Assembly: GCA_900315745.1 (NCBI GenBank)
Contig: ONAG01000049.1
Location: 1 to 42,907, forward strand
Source of the DNA: an uncultured Prevotellaceae bacterium
Lineage (GTDB): Bacteria > Bacteroidota > Bacteroidia > Bacteroidales > Bacteroidaceae
Length of the DNA stretch: 42,907 nt
Reading direction: 5' to 3'
The notes under the pieces: model-generated
The model's database searches: none
Told to the model about the DNA's origin: nothing
What the model saw: the letters and a program-made list of their open reading frames with translations, nothing else
In this document: piece after piece, positions 18,113-26,900 of the stretch
How the letters are laid out: every line of letters begins with the position of its first letter
Numbering within the stretch: the stretch's first letter is position 1
Made by a program: the position numbers and the translations under genes

Positions 18113-18148
18113 GTTTAGACGATTCTTGCAGCATTTTGGACGATTCTG
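18113..18148 (+). promoter_or_regulatory. Candidate operator: tandem direct repeats facing the GH43 fusion gene
   Basis: GTTTAGACGATTCT (from 18113) and TTTTGGACGATTCT (from 18134) match at 12 of 14 positions and are spaced exactly 21 bases apart, two helical turns. They lie just upstream of the TAACTTTG element of the GH43 fusion gene. This looks like a dimeric activator site such as those used by hybrid two-component or AraC regulators. No cognate regulator is adjacent. Confidence 0.45.
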
Positions 18149-18172
18149 TCAGTCTGAAAAGAGAAAAAGTAG

Positions 18173-18180
18173 TAACTTTG
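18173..18180 (+). promoter_or_regulatory. -7 element of the GH43 fusion gene promoter
   Basis: TAACTTTG matches TAnnTTTG, 82 bases before the ATG. There is no TTTG box at the usual spacing, which fits an activator-dependent promoter with the direct repeats just upstream. The rest of the 320-base divergent region (17943-18262) holds no other gene. Confidence 0.5.
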
Positions 18181-18262
18181 CATCAGAAAATTCAAAGAAA
18201 CAAACTGAAAACGCACTCGATCTGAACTCGTGGCGTTGGATTCTTAAACTACTATTATCCTA

Positions 18263-21200
18263 ATGGAGACTACTTTAAAACAAATTTCATTGTTGTTGAC
18301 AGTGGCTTTGATTGGTTTGAGCACTGCAACGGCGCAGAAAGCGAAGAAGGTTTACATCCCGGAAGACTTGCAGAAAATGGACCTGCAGGCAGACACGTCG
18401 CAGTGGAGTTTCAAACGAAGCATGGAGACCGATGACCTCATCCTGATGTGGGAGCGTGGGTTCGGTAATGATACGAGCAACCCTCCGATGCTGGAAGGCA
18501 AACCCATGGGCTTCAACATTGAGAACCTGCGTGACAGGGTACAGTCGTTCTATACGTTCTTCCGCGACACATTAGCGTTCTCAAGACCTGGAAGCAAATG
18601 CGACCAGTATAAGATGATGGTCATGGTGATGTACTCGCTCGATGGCACGGCGTATGGTGGAACTTACGATAACTTCATAGGGGCGCTTTGGGTGGCTCCC
18701 AATCGTATTCAGGACACCAAGATGAACTGCATGGCTCACGAATTGGGACACTCATTCCAACTGCAGATACCTGCCGACTCCGTTGGCGATGCCTGGGGCG
18801 GCAGTGGATTTTATGAAATGACATCGCAGTGGATGCTCTGGCAGGTCAACCCCGACTGGCTAACCGACGAGAACTATCACTTTGAAGCTTTCAAGAATCT
18901 CACGCACAAGGCTTATCTGCATCTGGAGAATATCTATCACTCACCCTACGTCATTCAGTGGTGGAGCGACCTGCATGGCAGGAAGTCGATAGCAGAACTG
19001 TATCGTCAAGGAAAGATAGGCGAGGATCCTGTTATGACATATAAGAGGGTGAACGGCTTGAGCCAGCAGGCATTCTGCGACGAGATGTTCCGAGGGTATC
19101 AGCACTTGGTGAACTTCGATTTCAAACATGCACGCAAGGAGACTCGTAAATATGCTTGCACGTTCAATACCGAACTGACACAAACCGACGGATGGTATAG
19201 CCCGAATCACTATCCTGAGGAATATGGCTTCAATGCCATCCTGCTCGACGACAAGGTGGACTTGAACGCACAAAGTTACGGTCTGCAGATAAGGGGAGAA
19301 AACCTGAGATACGGTTTCGTAGGCATTACCGTTGACGATGAGGAAATTTATGGTGACATCAATGCTCCGACCTTCATAGTTCCTAAAGACAAGAGGTTGA
19401 AACACCTGTATCTCATTGTCATGGGAGCGCCCGTTTTGCATGAGCAGATAGGCATGCCCACTGAAGAACATCCCGACCCCAAGACTGCGTTGAAAGATTT
19501 TCCCTATTCTTTCAAGGTGAGTGCACATTCACCAAGCGAAGCTCAATGGAATACCCCGGGAGCTGGCAATCCTTTTATTCCAGGATATTTTGCTGACCCC
19601 ACCATACGTAAGTTTGGCGACACTTATTATCTGTATGCCACCACCGACGGCACGGGCAACGGCTACGGTCCTGCACAAGTGTGGGTGTCTAAGGATTTTT
19701 GCAACTGGAAGAACATTGTCATGAACTGGCCTACAACCGAGGTGGTTTGGGCTCCAGATGTGGTGCAACAGCCTGACGGCACTTTCCGCTACTACTACTG
19801 CGAACCCTGCAACATCAATGTGGGAGAAAGCAAATCGCCCATAGGCCCTTGGCACAATATTCTTGGAAAGGAGGATGCGGTGATGGTTCCCGACCGTTAT
19901 GTGCATAACGTCATCACTCTTGATCCTCAGCTCTTCCGCGATGATGACGGGCAGGAGTATCTCTATTTCACTACTTGGGGCATCTACGAGGGTTTTGGCT
20001 GTGGGGTGGCAAAGTTGAGTGGCAAGAAGCCCGTTGCTGGCGATGCACGTCGTTGGCGTGAGGATGCTCCTCATGCCATCCCTGCCGACGAGTTCTTTTC
20101 TGAGAAACGGCTTATCCCCAATACGGAACTGAAGGATATTTTCGAGGCTCCTTTTGTGTTCAAGCGGGGTGACATCTATTATTTCACCTACTCCTCTGGT
20201 TCCTGCCATGACCATACCTATCGTGTGCAATACGCCACGTCGAAGGCGGGGCCGATGGGTCCTTTCGAATATAGAGGCTGTATTCTTGAGACGAATGCCG
20301 ATGGAACAGTCCACGGACCAGGTCATCATAGTGTTTTGGAAGAAAACGGACGTTATTATATTGTTTACCATCGGCACAACAATCCTCATTCCGTGCACGG
20401 CTTCAACCGTCAGGTGTGTATCGACGAACTGCTGTTCAATAGTGATGGAAACATTCTACCGGTTGTTCCCACCCATGATGCCAAGAATGTAGGACTGACT
20501 GCTTCTCAAGCCTATAAGAACCTTGCCTATGGTGCCAAGGTAACTGCCAGCAGTTATTATGACGAATGGTTCAAACCTGAATATGCCGTTGACGACAATA
20601 ACGGTACTCTGTGGAAAGCACGCCGTACCAACTGGAATAATGGGAAACACGACGAATGGTTGCAGATAGACCTCGGTAAGACCACCAAATTCAACGAGGT
20701 GTGGATACAGTTCGAGTATTCTACATTCTTCTATCAGTATATGATAGAAACCTCTGTTGATGGCAAGAAATGGACGGTTTATGCAGACCGTACTGCAAAC
20801 ACCATGCAAGGGTCTCCGATGATTGACCGAAAAAAGGTAAAGGCTCGATATCTGCGCATCTCCATCACCGATACTCAGAAAAACGGTCACATGCCTGCCA
20901 TCTGGAACGTGAAGGTGTGGCGGAAGGCTCCATTGTTGCCAGAAACTGATGTAGAGTCGAACGATGGGTATCCCGGAATGCACAAAAAGGATGTAGAGTC
21001 AGAGACTCGCCTTCGTAATGCCTGTATCACCCTTGATGCCAACAAACTGGGAGAGGGTAGGGGGGAGCCGATGGATGTGACGGAAGTGGTGACTGCCGAA
21101 GGCTCAAAACTCATAGCCAACAAACCGTTGCGCCTCAGAGTAAAGGACGGGCGATGGGCTCTTTTCTTCAATGGCTCCCAATCGTTGGCATGTCAGAAGC

Positions 21201-22249
21201 CATTGTCTGAAGCTTATCGTTATAATGCGCCTTATACCATCAGTGCGTGGGCACTGCAGACCGAAGTGGGACCGGTGCCGACATTGGTGTCACTCAGTAG
21301 TTCCCATGCTGACCTTGCCACGACCGAACTGCGCTTGGGGTCTGACAAAGGCGCAGGAATTGTCAACCACAATGGCTCGTTTGAGAGTTGTGGATTGCCT
21401 GAGGCAGTAAAGGCTTCCGAAGGCAATTGGCGTCATTGGGTGGTGACATTCGACGGTTGGAAGGAATACATCTACCGTGACGGGGAACTGCTGCATGAGC
21501 AGAACAACTTCATCATGGTGCGACCTGAAGGAAAGGTCGTTATCGGTGCCGACGGGAGTGGAGCCAACTGCTTCAGGGGCTACCTGAGCGAACTGACCGT
21601 AAAACCATGGGCGGTCACAGCCGAAGAGGTAAAAGCGATGTACAATGACCAAAAGGACGAAAATCTGCCTTCATTAGGTGACGATGACTTTGATGAGAGC
21701 GACCCCGACAGCCGTTTTTCGCTTATGCCAGATATGAAACTTGTGTTTGAGAAACAGGAAGAAGTAACGCTGTCAGCCACCTCAGCCGATTTCCTCAGCG
21801 ACCCGATGAAGAATGGAGGCTTGAAGTGTATTGATGTGGAAGGTGACTTTGTAATGATGGCTCATTTCGTAGATATGGAAGGCATTGATGAACACAAAGT
21901 GAAAGGGTACAATGAGTGTGGACTATTGGTGTCAGGAGCCGGGAAAACATACCAGTTGGGGGTGTTCCCGCTTTATAATAGCGGCAATATGTTCACTGTC
22001 ATCAGCAACGAGGGACGTCCACAATACCCTAACTACAAGGGCTATGATTTTGAACGCATTTTGCAGTTTGAGCGTCGCGGCAACCTGCTCTTTGCCCGTA
22101 CCAGCAACGATGGGAAGACATGGCACAACATGCCAGGTTCGCCTGTAGAGGTGGCTGAGTCCAAAATCAATGCCGGCATCTATCAAACGACCTACAGCAA
22201 TAATCTGTCGTGGGCGAAGCTGAAGGACATCGTCATTTATCAGAGATAA
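18263..22249 (+). CDS. Multidomain secreted protein: DUF6055 (HExxH) + GH43 + CBM32 + LamG + C-terminal concanavalin-like domain
   Basis: This 1328-residue protein has a signal peptide (to ~24, TATAQ). Residues ~30-415 resemble DUF6055 and contain HELGH (159-163, in MAHELGHSFQ), a zinc-peptidase-like HExxH motif. From ~435 a GH43 five-bladed propeller begins, with the base D445 (GYFADPT), D554 (TLDPQLFRDD) and the acid E628 (DIFEAPF) all present, so it should be an active arabinosidase, xylosidase or galactosidase-type enzyme. Residues ~755-885 form an F5/8-type (CBM32) module (VTASSYYDEW, WLQIDLGKTTKFNEVWI), then a LamG-like domain (~930-1110) and a DUF1349-like sandwich to the end. The frame is intact. 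It is divergent from GH97. The target glycan and any proteolytic activity are unknown. Confidence 0.87.
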   Translation: METTLKQISLLLTVALIGLSTATAQKAKKVYIPEDLQKMDLQADTSQWSFKRSMETDDLILMWERGFGNDTSNPPMLEGKPMGFNIENLRDRVQSFYTFFRDTLAFSRPGSKCDQYKMMVMVMYSLDGTAYGGTYDNFIGALWVAPNRIQDTKMNCMAHELGHSFQLQIPADSVGDAWGGSGFYEMTSQWMLWQVNPDWLTDENYHFEAFKNLTHKAYLHLENIYHSPYVIQWWSDLHGRKSIAELYRQGKIGEDPVMTYKRVNGLSQQAFCDEMFRGYQHLVNFDFKHARKETRKYACTFNTELTQTDGWYSPNHYPEEYGFNAILLDDKVDLNAQSYGLQIRGENLRYGFVGITVDDEEIYGDINAPTFIVPKDKRLKHLYLIVMGAPVLHEQIGMPTEEHPDPKTALKDFPYSFKVSAHSPSEAQWNTPGAGNPFIPGYFADPTIRKFGDTYYLYATTDGTGNGYGPAQVWVSKDFCNWKNIVMNWPTTEVVWAPDVVQQPDGTFRYYYCEPCNINVGESKSPIGPWHNILGKEDAVMVPDRYVHNVITLDPQLFRDDDGQEYLYFTTWGIYEGFGCGVAKLSGKKPVAGDARRWREDAPHAIPADEFFSEKRLIPNTELKDIFEAPFVFKRGDIYYFTYSSGSCHDHTYRVQYATSKAGPMGPFEYRGCILETNADGTVHGPGHHSVLEENGRYYIVYHRHNNPHSVHGFNRQVCIDELLFNSDGNILPVVPTHDAKNVGLTASQAYKNLAYGAKVTASSYYDEWFKPEYAVDDNNGTLWKARRTNWNNGKHDEWLQIDLGKTTKFNEVWIQFEYSTFFYQYMIETSVDGKKWTVYADRTANTMQGSPMIDRKKVKARYLRISITDTQKNGHMPAIWNVKVWRKAPLLPETDVESNDGYPGMHKKDVESETRLRNACITLDANKLGEGRGEPMDVTEVVTAEGSKLIANKPLRLRVKDGRWALFFNGSQSLACQKPLSEAYRYNAPYTISAWALQTEVGPVPTLVSLSSSHADLATTELRLGSDKGAGIVNHNGSFESCGLPEAVKASEGNWRHWVVTFDGWKEYIYRDGELLHEQNNFIMVRPEGKVVIGADGSGANCFRGYLSELTVKPWAVTAEEVKAMYNDQKDENLPSLGDDDFDESDPDSRFSLMPDMKLVFEKQEEVTLSATSADFLSDPMKNGGLKCIDVEGDFVMMAHFVDMEGIDEHKVKGYNECGLLVSGAGKTYQLGVFPLYNSGNMFTVISNEGRPQYPNYKGYDFERILQFERRGNLLFARTSNDGKTWHNMPGSPVEVAESKINAGIYQTTYSNNLSWAKLKDIVIYQR

Positions 22250-22368
22250 ATAATTGATTGTTCTTTTGGTTCTTTCTCGATTTATTCATACTTTTGATGC
22301 ATCATGCGACGACTGCAATTTGACGAAAATATATACTGAATATGCCAAGTTTTTTGGGAGTCAATGAC

Positions 22369-22710
22369 TCATTCCTCATCAGGTACATAGATGATGCGTC
22401 CGTCCTCCAATTGGTAGGCTGTGCCGATGCGGCGTCCTTGGTTTCCTTCACCATCTGTTTTCTCACCAGATGCCTTGTAAGTATTGATTTCCTTGCCTTC
22501 TTTCATGATGATTTCCATATTTTCCTTCCCAAGGTTCTTCACGATAGTGAAATCTTCCTGACCGAAAACCTCTGTCATGTTCATGTGCATGACCAAAGCT
22601 ACCATCAGTGATACGGCAAAGACCATTGCCACGTCGAACAAGTTGACCACCACGCTCAGCGGGTCGTTGTCATCATCTTGCAGCAAAGTGCTCCTACGCT
22701 TCCTTCTCAT
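22369..22710 (-). CDS. DUF2149 protein, ExbD/TolR-like (HmuV-like)
   Basis: This 113-residue protein has a basic N-terminus, one membrane segment (residues ~20-42) and a periplasmic tail. The segment NLFDVAMVFAVSLMVAL carries an acidic residue (D26) at its start, in the same place as the proton-carrying Asp of ExbD, TolR and MotB. The start at 22710 (MRRKRRS) overlaps the previous gene by 17 bases. It follows an ExbB-like gene, so the two probably form a proton channel. DUF2149 genes are known neighbours of CobN-like genes, including hmuV in Porphyromonas. Last gene of the riboswitch operon. Confidence 0.85.
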   Translation of the reverse strand: MRRKRRSTLLQDDDNDPLSVVVNLFDVAMVFAVSLMVALVMHMNMTEVFGQEDFTIVKNLGKENMEIIMKEGKEINTYKASGEKTDGEGNQGRRIGTAYQLEDGRIIYVPDEE

Positions 22711-23299
22711 AGCTCCCGGCATAAATTCGTGACACATAATCAAGGTTGTTTACATCCTTGGCATACCAACGTGTTTTCAGTTGCTGGGTAAACAAACCTA
22801 CAGCACTAATGACCAGTCCAACGACGGTGGCTGAGAACACCACTTGCATGTTGTAGGCCATGCCAGAGATGTCGCCAGTGGAAAGTCCGACGAGTGCGGG
22901 CGACATGGAAATTAAGGTGCCGATGAGGCCCAGCACCGGACCGAGTTTGGTGAACAGCCTTGAAAGGTTCACATCCTTGGCAACCTCCGTCTCATAATGT
23001 GTGATTAGATAGTCGGTATAGGCTTCGTCGGCAGGATGGTCGAGAATGTCGGCCAGGTACTCGGTAAAAAGAGAGTCATGCTTCTCGGGCAAAAGATTGC
23101 GCAGAGCACCGATACCTGACGGCTGGAGTTCCTTGATAACTGAGCCCAGACTACGGTTGTTCCTCCTTCTGACCATGAATTGATTGTAAGTGCTGCCAAG
23201 AAGCACCAACGCACGGATGAAAAACACAATCAGCAAGATGATGTCGGGAATGAGCAGCGAGTTGGCTATCCCGAAAAGCATTTTTGATATTAATTCCAT
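22694..23299 (-). CDS. MotA/TolQ/ExbB-family proton channel protein (HmuU-like)
   Basis: This 201-residue membrane protein has a first TM at ~15-37, a cytoplasmic loop, and the family core from ~118 onwards: LGPVLGLIGTLISMSPAL, then AYNMQVVFSATVVGLVISAV. This is the ExbB/TolQ pattern, which forms a pentameric proton channel around an ExbD/TolR dimer. Its start overlaps the stop of the gene before it (TAATG), indicating translational coupling. No TonB gene is in the operon, so the channel could energise the membrane-bound CobN-like protein itself or a TonB encoded elsewhere. Confidence 0.9.
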   Translation of the reverse strand: MELISKMLFGIANSLLIPDIILLIVFFIRALVLLGSTYNQFMVRRRNNRSLGSVIKELQPSGIGALRNLLPEKHDSLFTEYLADILDHPADEAYTDYLITHYETEVAKDVNLSRLFTKLGPVLGLIGTLISMSPALVGLSTGDISGMAYNMQVVFSATVVGLVISAVGLFTQQLKTRWYAKDVNNLDYVSRIYAGSYEKEA

Positions 23300-23988
23300 T
23301 ATTTTTTGTTATTCTTTGATTTCCATTTCATTTTACTCCCTATGAAGCCTACAGTCATTACGATTGCAGCAGCCGTCAGGGTGAGCACCACCGACGTCCA
23401 ATCTACGGTCTTCACGTTGGAGCGATAGATGATTTCGCCGTTCTGTGTGAGCAGCAAGCTGAGCACACACACCATTACCGTCAACCATAAATGAGCCTCG
23501 ATGCGCAAGTCTTTTGGCGGCAATAGCCATCTTGCTAGCGTTGCACACGACAATGATACGGCTATCACGGCAATGGCGTAAATCAAGCTGGTGGTGGAAA
23601 AATCCATACCCACATGGAGGAATAGAAGTTTGGTGAGCCCATAGAATACCACAGGGAAAATCAGCAGGCTCGGGTAAGCATGGAGCAAGAGTCGAATGAA
23701 ACGTCTCCGTGGTCTCTTTCCATCATCGTTAAGACATGAAAAACAGTACATCAAGCCTATGGCAGATTCCAACGTCACGATGATGGCAATGCCTTGAAGC
23801 ACATCTTCACGATGCAGCCAATTGTCGATTTGTGTTTTTGACTGCATCTCGGCATAGTCGATGCTCCAATAGGAGAATGCACCCAGTAAAAGTGCGAAAG
23901 CCAGTCGTGGCAAAAAAGTCCACAGGCTTGTTTTCATGCCGCAGTTGAGCACGACCAGCATCATCAGTATGAAGACCAGCGTTTCCAT
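23299..23988 (-). CDS. Multi-pass membrane protein (HmuT-like position)
   Basis: This 229-residue hydrophobic protein has roughly six membrane segments (for example LAFALLLGAFSYW, LLIFPVVFYGLTKLLFL, IYAIAVIAVSLSCATLA, VMVCVLSLLL) and a short basic C-terminus. It lies between the CobN-like and ExbB-like genes, the position of hmuT in the Porphyromonas heme locus and of DUF2162-type proteins in similar clusters. I cannot confirm the family by eye. It begins one base after the CobN-like stop and overlaps the next start, so it is tightly coupled in the operon. It may be a permease or the membrane anchor of a complex. Confidence 0.75.
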   Translation of the reverse strand: METLVFILMMLVVLNCGMKTSLWTFLPRLAFALLLGAFSYWSIDYAEMQSKTQIDNWLHREDVLQGIAIIVTLESAIGLMYCFSCLNDDGKRPRRRFIRLLLHAYPSLLIFPVVFYGLTKLLFLHVGMDFSTTSLIYAIAVIAVSLSCATLARWLLPPKDLRIEAHLWLTVMVCVLSLLLTQNGEIIYRSNVKTVDWTSVVLTLTAAAIVMTVGFIGSKMKWKSKNNKK

Positions 23989-23989
23989 G

Positions 23990-26900
23990 TCACTCTTCTG
24001 TCTTGCTTTTGCGACGCAACAACATCAGCATGCCTCCCAGCAAGATTACCACTAAGATGACGGCTGCAATCACCATTGTTGATGATGAACCTATGGAACC
24101 TGAGTTCCCGTCGATCTTCTCCAGCACCATGTTCTCGCTACGCTGTCCCTTGGCAAATGTCATTTGTCGCTTGTATTCCTTTCCTGCCTCGCCAGAGAGT
24201 CGGCTTTCCACAAAGTGCTGAAGCGGCTGATTGTTGCATACGAAGTCTGTACAGGCGGCACCACCTTCATTTGTGATGTCGGCATGGAGTTGGACAGTCG
24301 TGTTGAGTTGCTCATCGGAAGGTTTCCAATAACCCTTTCGTGCGCTCTCGAGCATCACCGCCGTCATGGATTGGAATGCTGCCGGGTTCTTCTGCAACAT
24401 GTATTCCTTGACGCCAAGATGCTCTTCATCAGCGACATACATCCTATAGAGGTCGTGGAACACGTTCTCGTCGAGAGCGGAAGGACGGGTGACAGACCAT
24501 CCGAAGATGTTGCGGAACATCTCGCCGAACATTTGTGCAGTACCTTCGTCACCCTTCATGCGCTCCTTTACAAAAGTGGGATTGAGTAGTGTGGTGCGTA
24601 TCTCCACGTCCACAGCCGCCTTCACGTCCTGCATCCTTCTGTTGGAGCGGTTGCGGTAGTCGGCCATTAATGCATCGGGTTCCTTGCCTGTCAATGCCTT
24701 CACAGTCATGGAAAGCCCTCCCATGAATTCATACACATGGTCGAGCGAGATGGGGCCCCAGGTGTTGCTCTGCCGGGGTTGCACCACGACATCGGTCTGC
24801 TTCAATGCAACCTTGAACAAATCCTTCTGACAGACGCCCCAGTTTTGCTCGTCACCATAAGCGGCACACATGTTGTTGAGATATCCGTCTGTAAGTTCTT
24901 TTGTGTCTGTCCATTGGCCGCTCCGCTCTATATAGTTCATCATTCCTGTGCTATAGCCATTGTTGACGGGTCCGAAAACCCTTAGCGAAGACAACTCTCG
25001 TGCCTTTTTTGGGGGTACTCCCTTGTCGATGAGTTCCTTTTCCTGTGCCAATGTTCCCTCCCGCACGAAGTTGGAATCTTCTTTTTCTGCAGACACCAAC
25101 TGTATGGCGTCTGTGATGAGTTTCAGACGCGAGTCGGCAATGTCGCGCAACTGTCCGCTCACTTGGACTACGACATCGATACGAGGCCGATGGAGGTCTT
25201 TGGCGGGCACCACTCGTAGGCTGCCTATGCGTCCCTGACTGTCGCGCACGGGTTCCACCCCCAGCACCCACAATGCTTGTGCGATGGTGGCGCCTCCAGT
25301 GGTGATGAACTCACCAGCCCAGAATGTGTAACACACCTTTTGGGGATATTTTCCATGCTGCTTCTTGTATTGCGCCAAGGTGGACTCCGCCAACCGTTTC
25401 CCATCCTCCCATGCCTGTGCATCGGGAGTGTTGTCGGGGTTGATGCTGAACATGTTACGCCCCGTAGGCAGCACATTGGAATTCTGTACGGGGTCGCCTC
25501 CAGGAGCAGGAGCAATGCTCCCACCATTGAGTGCCAAGATCATGTTGTCGAACTCGGCTTTTGTGGAACGGAGAATCAGCGAGGCTTCCTCTGACGCGTG
25601 GTAGGTGGAGAGCACTTGTTGCCGTGCCTTGGGCAGGTAATGGTGCGCCACGAAAGCGTAATCGCGTGCCTGTTTGTCAGTGATGCGCCCTTGTTGTTGG
25701 TCTTTTCGTGCCATGTCATAGGCAAGCGGGTCGGCGTTCATGGCGAGGATGGTTTGCCGTAGTTGCTCGTCGGTGTAGGGCTGCCCCATGGTGTAGAAGG
25801 CTCCCTGCATATTCTCGTTCGACAGTTCCTCCAGATGGGCATCGATGCGCTCCAGTTCTTCCAATGTATAGGGCTTGGTGGGTATGCTGTCAAGCGAAAG
25901 GCTGCGATGCAGTCCCTCGTTGATGATTCGTTTCTTTATATCGGTCACCAACGCAATGTTCTTGCCCCCTGTCTCCACCGCTTTGTGCACATTGTTGAGC
26001 AGTGTAGCATATTTCTGCCGCATGCCGCTCTCGGCGTATGGAGGGGTGAGATAGGTGAGCAATGCAGCTTGGCTGCGCCGCTTGGCGATGACCGCCTCAC
26101 CGATATTCCCCGTCGTATAATAATAGAAATGAGGTGTTGCTCCTATCAATTGACTGCTCCAGTCCTGCTTCCTCATACCTGCATCGCGCCCTGGTGTGAA
26201 TTCCAGGTTCCCGTGTGTCCCGAAATGGATGAGTGCATCGGCGTCGAAACCTTTCTGCACATACAGATAAGGTGCCAGATAACTGTGGGGCGGTGGCACT
26301 TCCACACCATGCACGAGTTTGAAGTCATCATCACCCAAAGCCGGACGGGGCTGTGGAAACAGCAGCACATTGCCATATCTCAGACAGGCCACGGCTATGC
26401 TGTCGCCATGAGCGAGGAGATGGCCTGGAGCCTCACCATATCGTTTGGTCACTTCTGCATATTTCTCGGGTGCAAGCACCTCCTTTGCCCATTTCTCATA
26501 CTCTGACTTACGCAACCAAAGAGGATGTCCTTTACGCATGTACTCCTGCTGTGCTCCTTTGGCATACGAACCGAGCACAAGTCCTTCTGTCTTCACTTGG
26601 CGTGCAAAGGCATCGAGGCTTTCGGGCAGACCGGATACGTTGTACCCCTCCTGTCGAAGCCGTAACAGGAAGTTATACATCGAGGGGATCACTTCCATGC
26701 CGCTTGCCAGCAAAGCATCCTTGCCAGGACGCTTGAAATAGCCGATGGCAATGCGCTTTTCCTTGTTGGGCTTTGTCCGCAGTGAGAGATAGCGGCATAC
26801 ATAATCGACAAACATCTGGCAGCGTTCCACCTCTGCTGTATGTTTGAAGAAACCTTTTTTGTCTTTGTTCTGTGTGCCGATGCAGAAAGGCGCAATGCCG

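Noticed and set aside
22358-22370. Palindrome GAGTCAATGACTC at the end of the riboswitch operon as a terminator
   Set aside because: The stem is only 6 bp with a one-base centre and no T-run follows; it also overlaps the DUF2149 stop.
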